From Strongylocentrotus droebachiensis (taxonomy: Eukaryota > Echinodermata > Echinoidea > Camarodonta > Strongylocentrotidae), in the NCBI GenBank assembly GCA_035222895.1, contig JAVYIG010000319.1, positions 1 to 64,000 of the forward strand: 64,000 bases of DNA, given 5' to 3'. The position numbers and the translations under genes are program-made. The notes below the pieces were generated by a model that was given only the letters and a program-made list of their open reading frames with translations, did no database searches and was not told the origin of the DNA. Positions 1 through 12,055 of the stretch are shown one piece after another. The first letter of the stretch is position 1. The number at the start of each line of letters is the position of its first letter.

Positions 1-786
1 AATCCTCTTGTACCAAGTTTGGCTGAGGCAACGCCATTATGTTTGTGTTATCTCATTCCAAAAACAATCGCTCATGTAGTTGAAAACAAAAAGTGTCAAT
101 ATCAAGTCAAACTCAAGGAAATGCTTATTACAAGCAAGTTTATGATTATCTCTTCGTTTTGATGATTACAATCTTGACTTCATTCGCCTCTCTTGTTCAA
201 TGTCAACTTCTCATTGAGTGATACAAAATGGATAAAGTTTATTTGGGATGTTATCTTTTTTATGAAGGTCTGCTATCAATGTCTTTGATATTTATCATCT
301 CATGTTTTTTTTTCTCGCATTTTGGTTTAGTAACCTTGTGAGTTTTCAATCACTATTCGAGGTAAACACCTTACGCTCCTTACGCGTGTGATATGGCGCA
401 CTGGACAATACTGAGCAGAGAGAACTTATATATCATGAGACAATAATTTAGTAGGCTGTCTATAGTTAAAGGTTATCCTGTGCGTTGAAACAAAGTTCTG
501 TGAAAGCCTACAAACGTTGCATCATTTTAAACAATGAAGCACAGATGCACGAGGCATAAGTACACTGTATGTCATGTTTGTTGTCATTGTTTTGTATCAT
601 AGAACGTGATGTTTTTTGTTATCGATTTACTTATAAATATTAATATAACATAGCACCTAGGCACCCCTTCGTAGAAGCACATAGAGAAAGATTTGAAGGT
701 TTTTTCCTCTCAGTGGCACGAATCATATTTTACCTTAATTAATTTTCTTGAGAAAATTTTGTCATGTTATAATCATTATAAAATGG
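1..786. other. 3' flank of the ERG gene, no gene recognised
   Basis: AT-rich DNA with stop codons in all frames and no coding signal I recognise. It lies downstream of the ERG stop codon, which is on the minus strand at 8717. Confidence 0.5.
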
Positions 787-1000
787 TATGAATAAACAAG
801 TCCTGCACTGAAAGACTGCTTTGTATTGGGAAATAGTGATGTTACACTTAACTCTTTACTCCTTCTGTTTGTGTGTATGATCATTATGAATTTGTATGAA
901 TAAACAAGTCCTGCACTGAAAGACTGCTTTGTATTGGAAATTGTGATGTTACACTTAACACTTCACTCCTTCTGTTTGTGTGTCCATCATATATTTATCC
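787..1000. repeat. Tandem duplication, period 108 bp
   Basis: Two near-identical copies follow each other. The word tatgaataaacaagtcctg occurs at 787 and again at 895, and both copies continue through gactgctttgtattgg and the ttctgtttgtgtgt stretch. Each copy carries AATAAA on the plus strand, but no coding sequence lies upstream to make this a transcript end. Confidence 0.85.
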
Positions 1001-3668
1001 TTCTCTCTATCACATATATTTCTCCACCCTTCAATCTTCTTTTCATCCAGCAACCACAACATGTCCCCCCCCCCCCCCCCCCCCCATACAAGCAACTCTC
1101 TTCTATTAGGCCAAATAACAAAAATAATGTGTTTCTCGTCCGAATTTAAACAAAGAAGGAGGAGGTAGAGCATTACTATTTTAATTATTTTGCATTTTGT
1201 TTGCAATTTTTTCAAGATGGCTGCCATGCTACTTAAAGCTGGCCAAGCCTATTTATTCACAGATACTGCCAAGCCTATTTATTCACAGATATTGTGCTAT
1301 GCGAGTATACTGATCCAATGTTTGACAAAACAAATGATTTATATCACTTTAGAAGCTTTCTAAACAAAATGTATATCACAGGCTTTTTCTTTTTTTCTTT
1401 TTTTTCCTGAATAGTAAATACATGTAGTAAAATAAGAAAGGAGGTGGCGGCCAAATAGGAGGCGGGCGGGACATGAAACACTTCATTTTGTTATTTGGCC
1501 TTACTGCCCAAGTAAACTAAAGTACAAGCAAGAAATACCAGATGAAACATGAGATTGTGTAAAAACGCTTGCATTTTTACTCTCTACCATATTAAAGAGA
1601 AAACCTTGGTAACATTTTGTTATCATTAAATTGCTTTGATATACAATCGAATGAAGCACATAATTACAATACACGTCATACGTAATATTTATATACAAGC
1701 TGTACAGTAAAATTTGCTTCTCGCTCACTCTCGCTCTGTTTCTTTCATTTAAAAAATTGCATGTGGCTAGTTTAAGTTATGCAATAGATAAATGGAAGTG
1801 CCATACGTTCTCTCATCTTACACTGACAATCCTCCGAATGACAATAAAAATACAAACTTGAAAACAGATTATTATGGCAGAGATAAGAATGTACTATGTA
1901 GCAGACATAGTTGATTCCAATAGAATAGATTGCCTCATAATGAATGACAATATCCTTCATACAAATATAAAACATCACTTCTTGATGAAATGTTGAAAAA
2001 CTTGAAATAAACTCCCAGACAACTACACACTACAGTGATCTTTCTTAGGACCCCCCCCCCCCCCCTTATCCCCGTAACAGAAAATGGGATGGTTCTTATT
2101 AGAACACATCAATAAAATATCAATAAACAAACGGACTGATCTACTTTTATTCAGGGGTGCTGAGGGAATGTAATGATACAAATAGCAGTTTTACGAAATC
2201 AAAAGCACTTCAGATAAAACTAGACAAAATTAAGGGTTTTGCATGGCAAAAATATTACAACAAGATCAAAGAAACATAACAAGGTGACATTGCACTGAAC
2301 ATGTGACAATGATGAACAACTCCTAAATTCAAATTAATACCACTTTATCAATTACGGGCAAGACACGATTGCACAATCACACAGACAAAATGCCCAAACA
2401 CACAGACAAAACAATCATTTGTGACAGAAAGATAAGTTTTTTAAACTTTGTGTTCTAAAGTAAAAAAAATTGTTTTCATTATGCTTATATTTAGCATATT
2501 TTTTTAACCGAGTATGCTGAATGCAGCTGTTAATCTTAGTACAATTCGACCACGATTTAAATGTCCATCTTATTATTCACAACACCTTACAGATTAAATT
2601 ATATATTACACAAAATATGACAAAAATTCAGTGGTATTATTATATGCTCTACCTGAATTTCAGAAGACCAATCTATTGATACCCTTACAAGTAAAACATG
2701 TACAGGACTAGCCCTAAAGCACAAGTAAGTTAGACCTGGACTAAAGTTAGTTCGCTTTCAAGAATATCGACATTGGGGTTTGAGGGTGAAGGGACTCGAT
2801 GCTAATAAACTATGAAAACAACATTATCTAACTTCTGAAATGAAAGACGGATTGTAACATTCTAATTAAATCTTAACCTTTTAACTACAGAGTAACCCAT
2901 CCCTAAAGGTTATAATACAGGGACTGCCTGATTCACGTAGGTAATAGGGTAGGAGTAGGGTACACTTTGCCTTTTTCAAATACACTATTTGTTCATGATA
3001 TTCATATATTTGTTGTTTTACAATTTCACCCTATCTTTCGGAAATTGAAATTAATTTTAATAATACATCATGATTTATATGAAGCACGTTTATACAGCAC
3101 TTGATTAAAGAAACACTATATTCTATAACTGTAGATCAAATTTAAATGCCTAAATTCTAGAAAATACAAAAAATAGGCTGAAATAGGACAATATACCAAA
3201 AGAAACAAACACATTAGAATTTACAATTTACTAATGCACAATACAATTAATTGTAACAAAGTAACCTGCATTGTAACTAAATTTTGCATAGGCATCCGAA
3301 AAAATAACTTTGGTTGCGATCAGGGTTCTCATTTCAAGCAATCTTAGGCCTGGTTCAATAATTATAATACAAAAATGTTATAAGTACATAAATACACCTG
3401 TAGAATTACTGGTACTGTAAGATATAGGAAATTGTACCTAAATTCATAATGCTCTTTAAAAAAATGGTGATTATCACAGTAATAACTCTGTCACACCACC
3501 ATCCAACTCCACAACGCCTTCAAACCGACCAATTCATTGTTGCTCTTGAAGGCAATGTAATGTGATGTTCGGTCTGATATTGGTGTTGTGTCAGTCTCGT
3601 TGGTGTGACGGCAATATAAGTTATGACAAAATGTTCCATCTTGACTGTACCTCCTTTTGCTGCACAAT
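1001..3668. other. Non-coding DNA with poly-C tracts
   Basis: No exon or conserved protein segment was recognised on either strand. Visible structure is limited to a C-tract at about 1063-1085, a short 24-bp duplication (ccaagcctatttattcacag) at about 1246-1290, and another C-tract at about 2050-2065. Confidence 0.5.
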
Positions 3669-3823
3669 CAGGACCCTGTTTCATCGAACTTGTTATCAAT
3701 AACGAATGCTTAATTTCTACGACAAATTTGCTCTCAACCAATCATATTGAACAATTTCAGTAGCTTGTCACAGTGATTGCAACTTGTTATTGATAACAGG
3801 CTTTTATAAAAAAACAAGCCCAA
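3669..3823. mobile_element. Possible small terminal-inverted-repeat element
   Basis: The left part reads cctgtttcatcgaacttgtt followed by atcaataac. The right part is an imperfect inverted match, acttgttattgataacaggc. A related string, tttcagtagcttataacagt, occurs near 10314, which suggests a dispersed family. The ends and any target-site duplication are unclear. Confidence 0.35.
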
Positions 3824-6800
3824 GATTTCAGGCATCCACAACGAATGAACGGCTATATGTTCTTAATTCGGGACTATATAAAGTTCATCCAGTTATAACA
3901 AATATAACTGCATATACAAGCTACTTTAGCACATTTCCCGCAGTTTATCAGGTGGCTATTCTATACATAGAGTAGAAAATTGATAATAGTTTGTCTCTGT
4001 AATAATATGACGTAATTTTTAGAATCACACTTGATATATTGGTTCCATTTTGCTATAAAAGATATTCATAAGTATATGGTTTAGAAAAACAAATTTGCTT
4101 CTGAATGATGCTCATTGATAATATTGAGGTATTCAACTGAAGAGAAAGAAAGATGTCATCAACCACTTGCAAAGGGTTTTAAGCAAAGAACAGTCTTCCA
4201 CAACAGCAGCTTATTTTTTTTTTTTTTTTTTTGGGGGAGGGGGGGGGGGGGGAGGGGGGGCCGAAAAATCATATTTATTCCAATATTTGAAAGAAACATT
4301 GCTGACACCATTTTAATTCTTACTGTCCAAAATTGTATCTAGGTAGGTCTTTTCCATGTTTTTAAAGATCTTTTTTCTTTTTGTATTAATGGTAGAATGA
4401 TATTTACAATCCCAATATCTTTCCCAAATTATATTTTCCTAAAAGCTGTAATTTTTCAACATTACCCTGTGAATAATTGTTGGTAATTTTGTAGGTTATT
4501 TCCCCTAGCCTCATTACCTTTACCTCAATTTCGCTATAGCAAATAGATTAGTAAAGGGTGATATCAGTGGTGTGATGGTAATGACGATGATAATGATTGG
4601 GAAGATGAAAATGGTGGTGATTATGATGATGAAGATGGCAGTGGAGATGAAGATAATGATGATGATGACAATGGTGGTGGTGGTGGTGGTGGTGGTGGTG
4701 GTGGTGGTGGTGGTGGTGGTGGTGGTGGTGGTGATGATGATGATGATGATCAATGATCAATGATAAAAGTAATGGCACAGCTTATGATAAAGATGAATGA
4801 ATATGTTTATCAACTTGTGTATTCTCAAGACAGGTTTTCAGAACCTCAGACTATCATACCCTTTCTGAATTTGATCTACCACAAGAAAATACTTATGAAA
4901 TTTTGTCCTGCATCAATTCACCCTGATCACATTTTCCATACATTTGCATATGGTTGATATAATCATTCTAACAAAATAAAAAGAAACTGGTTTATAAGAT
5001 GCTACATTGCAATACTGTGCTTAAATATTGTGTTGACATTAATTAAAACATGTATTCCAAATACATAATATACAATATGAAACAACCTCTTCCTGCCAAT
5101 AGCAAAATATCACACACTTTATATAATATTACAAAATTGCTTGTATCAATGGTTGATATAGTTACACGTATATATGCAATGCATACAGAATTTGTAATGC
5201 TTGATTAAAAAAAAAAATGATTACTGAAGATAAATATGCACTGAAATCCAGATTGAAACATGGTATAATGAAGGATAAACATGTCCATAATTTTATATTA
5301 TTTTTCATGAAAAGAAGTGATAGGTTGGAATAAGCTAGTAGGCATATTTTATTGTCTAACAAATTCTCTTTTCAGAATCTGGAAGAAGGACAAAGCTATC
5401 TACCTGACATTGTGTATATAAAGTGTAAAGACAAATATATCTCCTGATCATTGAATCGTAGCTAAAGGATAGATAAAAACAGCCTCAGGAGAGTAGAGAT
5501 AAAGTGTTATATATTTCCTCAGAAACATATAGAAGGTCAAATAGAAAGGTATTGCAGATATACTAAAATTGAAAAATGTAACTATATGTGGTATAGAAAA
5601 TTCCAAGGAGAAAATATTTGGCCTGTATTTCTAATCTCAATGAGAATTCATTGTTATATACTAGGTTCTATCTCACTCAAATATGTTATATATTTTTTCA
5701 GGATGTCTAGGGAGGGATTAAAATTATTTTTAGCAATACATCACAAAATGTGGATACATTTCTTGTAATGACTGATAGAATTGTAACATAATAAAACTAA
5801 GTATAGCTTGTCCGTAGCAGGATGGTACAAACTGTAGTGATATATGTTTGTTTTTTTCTTCTTCATATTCTTATTCAAGAAATCAAAGACAAAAGCTATT
5901 ATACTTTTCGCCAAGCTACACGTAGTTAAAATATCTTTATTCACGATTGAAAAAGATACATTTATATTTCAATCATGATATACTGTAGCTGTTCAGCACA
6001 TGTGTAGCAAAATGCCCAGCGAAAACTGCATTGCACATTTGTTACATACATGTCAGCTTTTTAAAATATATCAAGTGCATATCATTCTTTTTTACTGAGA
6101 AAATTGAGAATTACTAGTGTTACGTCGCATTATCTATGTCAGTGCTCCCTTATGCAATGTATGTGCTCTGAACATGAGACATGTAAGTGCAAGGAGTGCA
6201 CTGATCCAATAAAATACACACAGATCCAACCTTTTTCTTGTTAAACAAGTATATACATGTACATGTAATGTACTTGTACATCAAAATACATAGTTCTTTC
6301 ATGATGCACGGCTTAATAAAATGTAGTGTAATACAGACATGATATATGGAGAACATTCAAGTCAGGCCACTTTACATGTGCATGACATCTCAATAATATT
6401 TGAAGCAATCAAATGATGATGAAATATATCTTCATTGCATCTTGCACAGAGCAGGCTTTTTATACAAGGCAAAACTAGAATATATCATTTCAGCATTGTT
6501 GTTTCAGCCACTGTGAGTTTAAGAACATAATCCCACTTTCTTAGAGAATTAACACTGAGAAAATTCAAGTATTATGTGTTAGTAAATCAACCATGAATAT
6601 TATATTATTTAAGGGATATATACTAGTATATCTCGATTGGCAGTGTTCTTTTGTATTATCCCTAACACTATGCTGCATTTTTGTTGTTGAGAAAGGGATC
6701 ACCAGTTTAAATCGTGCCGGTATTTGTTTTATGTTTACGACATGTATTAGGAACAGAATAATAACTCTAATAAACACATAAAAACAAGTAACAGATAAAA

Positions 6801-7848
6801 CGTGCAAGGAATGTTTTCAACACCTATTTCTCTGAATTGTTATCATTTCTGAATGGGAAAAAGTATGGCATGGCTAGTAATAAGAAGTCTTCCATCTAGT
6901 TTGAAAAGTCACTATGCTATAAAAAATGACTACATCTCTTAAAAACCTCCACTACTAAAAAAAAAGCAACAACTAAATGCTACTACGAAAGACGCATGGA
7001 TCAAATCACATTTAAAATGACACATGCAGACATGATAACTTTGTTGAAACAATCAGTTAATTAAAACTATTAAAGCTCTTTTGGACCTATGGTTTTATCA
7101 TAAAAATGGTGGATCTATACTGAACAAAGGGCCATTCTTTCTCATAACAAATTACATGAAGTTGCATTATCATAGTACTAATGATGTATTATTCATTCCT
7201 ACAAATATTTCTGCCACTTACATGCACCAATTGCATCACTTGAATTAAAAAACATGTCATCTTTAAAAAGGTGTTCCTTTAGATCTTTCAATTAAATTTT
7301 AATTCATGATATCTACGCAATAACCTACATTTTAAATCTCCTCTCCTCTTTCTAATTTCTGCATAAACCATTCATTTCTTTTGACAATACAACTTTTAAG
7401 TAAACCATCATTCTGAAACTTTTCAAAACACTGACAATAAAATGACTTGAAAACTTGCTGAATCTTTGCCTCCCCCTGTCACCATTTATTGGCTTACTCT
7501 GTACTTTGTTCTTTTTTCCACCTTTTGCACTGACATAATGTTAATGTGTGGTTTAACCCTTTTTCTATTATACAAAGAGCATAACAGGTTCATGGTCAAT
7601 GTACATGCGTTTATATACTCTCTTTTCGTTAGAAAAAGTACATTGAAATACTCTATTTGTCATAACTATCTTTGTTTATCTCACCACAAACCCTTTTCCT
7701 TATATATCGCCAGCTTTATACACTTTTTGCAGGATACATCAATGCCCTTTTATCAAATTTTGCAAGTTCAAACCATTTCCTCACACATATCCCGCTACCT
7801 TCTCCGTAGGGGATACATAACGATAACAGTGAACGCTCTCAAACTCTT
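3824..7848. other. Non-coding DNA downstream of ERG
   Basis: AT-rich DNA without a recognisable gene. It includes a T/G tract at 4215-4260 and a trinucleotide repeat block, which has its own entry. Short open frames here have no recognisable domain and no splice context. Confidence 0.5.
4571..4757. repeat. (GAT)n/(GGT)n trinucleotide repeat
   Basis: An irregular GAT/AAT/GGT block leads into about twenty uninterrupted ggt units (about 4672-4732) and then gat units. Open frames of poly-Val, poly-His or poly-Thr across it are products of the repeat. Confidence 0.95.
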
Positions 7849-8008
7849 TGGCCCAAATTCACAAAGCAAGGTTTGAGCTCAGAGCAAGGTTTGAGCTCAA
7901 ACCTCCTTTTGTTCTTTACAAACCAGGTTTGTAAAAAACGCGTAAAACGCGTCATATGACGTACGAAAACCAAAGTTTGTCGACAAACCTCCTTTGTGAA
8001 TTCGGGCC
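7849..8008. mobile_element. MITE with about 24-bp terminal inverted repeats
   Basis: The left end ggcccaaattcacaaag plus caaggttt is the inverted complement of the right end aaacctcctttgtgaattcg plus ggcc. The interior repeats aggtttgagctc and holds aaaacgcgt words but has no coding capacity. The flanks show ttt on both sides, a possible target duplication. It lies about 0.7 kb beyond the ERG stop codon. Confidence 0.7.
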
Positions 8009-8505
8009 TTTAAATATACCTCTACAACAGGTGCATTTTTTGTCACACAGACACACATTCAAATAGATAAACTGTCATTTCTTTACGCCTTATTATAAAT
8101 AGAGTTCAACCTCCATCTCAGAGGGAATGCTGAATATCACTAGAAGACTCAATTGTACATACTCTTGCCAAAGCCTTCACAAATCTGTTTTTTTCTCCAT
8201 TATTTCACACTTGCTATCTCTTTCGACTAATTGCATTCAGACAACCTGCCAATCTGTCTTGTTTTTAATATTAAAAAAATTGAGGGAAAAAAGGTCAGCA
8301 AGTTAATGGTAAAAAACATGATTAAAATAATCACCTTTTTTTGCCTCTCATTGCAAGCTCCATAAACCACAGATTCTCACCATGCTTGTGAAAAATACCA
8401 ACAGGATTACAGATATGTTGTGCTATTACAGAAACAAATCTTGGTGTTCCTACATTGCTTCACCAATACATGCACTTTAGGTGACTGACTGGCCATGTTT
8501 CAGGT
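8009..8505 (-). other. Putative ERG 3' UTR / 3' flank
   Basis: The minus strand carries ATTAAA at 8269-8264, and AATAAA further on at 7490-7485. Either could be the poly(A) signal. No cleavage site can be fixed by eye. Confidence 0.3.
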
Positions 8506-8741
8506 TGGCTATACACATACATCAGGGTTTCTGATTGGTCAGTTGTGACCATGACCTAGGGTTGCCTATACATCAGAGTTTCTGATTGGTCAGTTGTGAC
8601 CATGACCTAGGGTTGCCTGTACATCATCATTCCTGCTTAGTCAGCTACAACCATGATTCTGGGCATTCTATATCAGGGTTCCTGATTGGTCAGTTAGGAC
8701 CATGACCTAGGGTCGGCTATACATCAGTGTTTCTGATTGGC
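8506..8741. repeat. About 50-bp minisatellite overlapping the ERG stop codon
   Basis: Four units of about 46-59 bp share catcagngtttctgattggt, then cagttgtgaccatgacctag. They begin near 8506, 8565, 8616 and 8669. A fifth, truncated unit (8715-8741) lies inside exon I, where its complement encodes the last codons (PIRNTDV) and the TAG stop. The third unit is the most diverged. Confidence 0.85.
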
Positions 8742-9576
8742 GGACTGGTGGTGGTGGAGTCTCCTTCAGCTCCATTCCATGAGATCCTGGTGGAGCCCGA
8801 TGCGGGCATGGAGCTGCTCTTTGGTATGTGTCCAGGTTGAGTGAAGAGAGGCGAGGAGACGGGGGCCTCCTCAGAGTGTATACTACTGTGACTATCTACA
8901 GAGACGTCCGACAACGATGACAGGATCAGGCTTTCCGGAGGCTTTGGTCTCCGTCTGCTGACCGGTCCGTCTTCCACCGATTCCGGACTGTCCAGCGACG
9001 ACACCCCTCCATCGCGGGGGTCCTGGGGCGGGCGTCCCACCGCGCTGCTCCCCGTCAGTGAGGGCTCACTTCGAGCCGAAGTTCGTGCATGCCTTGAGCT
9101 GCTCTTGCTGTGCGGGGGAGCAGGGAAGTCCGTGCTGTGGGTCTTGAGGATGCTCCTCTCTGGGGAGCTGGAACTATGCGAGGTGTTGGGGTGGGAGGGG
9201 GCGGTGCGCATGCGGGGGAGGGTCGGACGCTGCTGCCTGACGCGACTCGGCAGCAGCTGGGGAGGCGACGGGTACATCTGATGCATCCTGTGAAGAATGT
9301 CCAAGATAGAGTTCATGTCGCCCGTCACTTTGACCTCCAAGCGGCTCATCTGCCGCTGGAGGTCGTCTAACCGCCTCTCGATGTCTGGGTTAGACACAAA
9401 GCTGCTCACATCTTCTACGATGATGTCTGGTTGCTGGGACCCTCTTTGGCCGTTCTTCCCATTCTGGTTATTGGAATAGTGACGAGCTTTCCGCTTCATG
9501 ATCGGGGACGATTCTGGGCTTATTCCTCTTGTAGAGGTAACAGCGTTCACTATATTGTTGACTCCAGCTAATGCAC
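8717..9576 (-). CDS. KCNH2/6/7-like (ERG): ERG potassium channel, exon I (C-terminal tail and coiled coil, stop)
   Basis: Last coding exon, 860 nt, entered in phase 1 after the acceptor CCTGTACAG at 9577 and closed by TAG at 8719-8717. It supplies residues 692-977. The opening GALAGVNNI resembles the equivalent stretch in vertebrate ERG tails. Residues about 755-790 (PDIERRLDDLQRQMSRLEVK and following) match the conserved ERG C-terminal coiled coil, a tetramer-assembly and trafficking element. The rest is rich in Ser, Pro and Arg and looks disordered. The final residues lie in a minisatellite unit, so the extreme C-terminus is probably young and variable. Identity as an ERG tail is certain because frame, order and coiled coil all agree; no function is assigned to the disordered part. 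Confidence 0.93.
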
Positions 9577-10566
9577 CTGTACAGGAAATTTAAAAAATAA
9601 ATAATAATGATATTAAAGCAAGTGTGATACAAAGACAATTCAAGTGCAACATGTATCTTGCCTTCTCTTGCATGTATGTTAAACTGTCCCCAAGTCACAG
9701 AAATTAAACCTCATTCCTAACTGAATTCAACCTTGCTTCCAGAAACATATTATCTGGAAGTTATAGTTTGGTTCTTTCCATACGTGTCTTTTGTTGATCT
9801 TCATTCATGTTAAATGTAAAATCATGTGGTAATTAGTATTTCTGAGCACTTTCATCCAATCGGGATGCAATCAACCATTTAACTTCAATATGCTTGCCTG
9901 CACATATCAACTCTTTTTTCTATTCAAGATGGGAGTTTACAGTTTTTCATTTAACCATTTTTAGCTGTGAAAATTGATTGATACATTGTTCATACAATGC
10001 ATCTATTAAAAACTGCCTTAACTACCAAACAAGTAAAACAAATGTTTCAAGAAAGTTTTCATTTAATGTTCAAAAAGAGAAATTCATTTAAAAAAAGAAG
10101 TTTTCTCTATTCCTGAAACTATTCTGTTCAAGGCACTGTTTGATGGAGATGGAATTACTGAATCCTCCTCTTCGGGAAAGCACACAAGAATGGCCTAAAT
10201 TGAAACCAAATCATGTCCAAGATTTAAAGTCCAGAATTAGTAATTTACCTAGCACACAATCCCAACATCTAGGGATTCATTTCTCTTTATTTTCTATTTC
10301 TAAATGCATGGATTTCAGTAGCTTATAACAGTTATTGTAACTTGTCATTGAAACAGAATCCAAAAATGGGTCCTCATGTAAGTTTTGGAATATATACCAC
10401 AATCCTTTTGTTGATTGATGATTACTGTGTGTGCCATTCTGCACACTTGACAAGCCCGCGATTGCACCAATTTAAAAGTCATGGCAATCGATAGGTTAAG
10501 GTACGTTACATGCATTTCCATAAAATGAAATTCTACCTCTAGGTCCTACGGTGACAGGTGGTGATT

Positions 10567-10945
10567 GTGCAATATCAAGTGGAATCAGGTGAATCCCTTC
10601 TTCTTTAGGAGTGCAGAAAATAAACAGTGATTAGGATAAAAAATAAAAAGTAATTTAAAGCAACCTAAAGTAAATGAAAGTAAATTAACCCGTTGAAAAA
10701 TAAATTCTCTTTATGTGCAATATCAAGTGGAATCAGATGAGTCCCTTCTTCTTTATGAGTGCGGAAAATAAGCAGTGATTAAGATAAAGATAAAAGGTAA
10801 TTTAAATTAAGTTAAAGCAAATGAAAGTAAATTAACCCGTTGAAAAAAACAATTCTATTACTCCCCATAGAATAGTTAAAATAATTTAAATTAAGTTAAA
10901 GTAAATGAAAGTTAATTAACCAGTTGAAAAAAGAATTGTCTTTAT
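10567..10945. repeat. Tandem repeat, period about 149 bp, 2.5 copies
   Basis: The word tgcaatatcaagtggaatca starts at 10567 and 10716, and both copies continue to aaagtaaattaacccgttga. A shorter third copy of the second half lies at about 10870-10935. Confidence 0.85.
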
Positions 10946-11467
10946 ACTCCCAAATAGACTGATTATGGGAAACGTCCGGTACATTAGGCCATGGGTTAAA
11001 GGGAGTAAGATTAAGCGTGTATATAGTCACATTGTCAAATTGGTGTCTCCAGGCATAGACCTACTGCAATATTCCAGCCATTAAAGCCAGTATAAAGCAA
11101 GCTGCTGCCCCCTCCCCCTCCCCAACCCCTCCTTGAAGCCCAGGGGTAAAATTGATGAATGTGCAATTGGTCTACAGCATCACAGAGTTGCCTAGCTATA
11201 TCACCCCCCCCCCCCTACCCCTTCCATCTCTGGGATATGTCAAAATGCTTTTAAGAAAAAGATTGGTGCAGTTGGAAGACATCTGCACAAATTGATTTGC
11301 ATTAATGTGCATAAATACAATGGTTTTAGTCATTTTAATGAAATTTGATATTATCTGCATAGATCGCTTTGCATCAGGATATCAATGCCATTTTGTGTCA
11401 TGTAGACTTAATGATTTCCATATTATTGTTCATGAAAACTTCATATGTCTTAGTAGCATAATATAAT

Positions 11468-11502
11468 AAAGAGCGAAAGAGGGAGATTACAAAGACAGAG
11501 GA

Positions 11503-11536
<34 letters not shown>

Positions 11537-11675
11537 CACAAGAGACAGAATGAGAGAGAGAACAAGATAGAGAAATAACAAGAGAGAGAAAGAGCATAGA
11601 TAGAGATACTGAGGAAGATATATATATAGAGAGAGAGTGGGGATCTAGAGATAGAGAGAGAGAGACAAACAAGAG
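11468..11675. repeat. (AG)n-rich purine tract
   Basis: Nearly pure purine on the plus strand with long runs of gagaga and embedded gata words. Leu/Ser-rich open frames on the opposite strand are products of the repeat. Confidence 0.9.
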
Positions 11676-11787
11676 GATAGCAGGGGCATGGAAAAAAATC
11701 ATCCAACTCTTATTTTGCATTTATAAAGAAGTACATGCATGTACATGTATGTTTGCATTAAACTGCATTTCCCTATGCCAGGCATAA

Positions 11788-12055
11788 CCTCTACAACGTA
11801 TGCTGCTATCTCAAATCTCTGATGTATAAATGGAATAGAAACCCAAATAACATGTTCAAATATCAAAAGTAAATGAAAATTTAAACGCTTGATAAAATGT
11901 AAAGATCAAGAAAAAGAAACATCTACAATGTATGTTGCTATCTAAAATCTGTGATGTATAAGTAGAATATAAACCCAAATGATATGTTCAAATAACAAAA
12001 GTAAACTAAAAATTCAAAGGTTTGATAAAATGTAAAGATTGAGAAGAAATGATTA
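11788..12055. repeat. Tandem duplication, period about 130 bp
   Basis: The two copies start at about 11788 (ctctacaacgtatgctgcta) and 11918 (atctacaatgtatgttgcta). Both run on through tgatgtataa and gataaaatgtaaagat. They differ by scattered substitutions. Confidence 0.85.

Noticed and set aside
4520-4778. Open frames of poly-His, poly-Thr and poly-Val on both strands
   Set aside because: They are translations of a GGT/GAT microsatellite; no flanking coding sequence or splice context.
7466-7876. 136-codon plus-strand open frame
   Set aside because: No domain, hydrophobic AT-driven composition, and its end lies inside a MITE.
9110-9370. Plus-strand open frame opposite ERG exon I
   Set aside because: Antisense shadow of a GC-rich coding exon.
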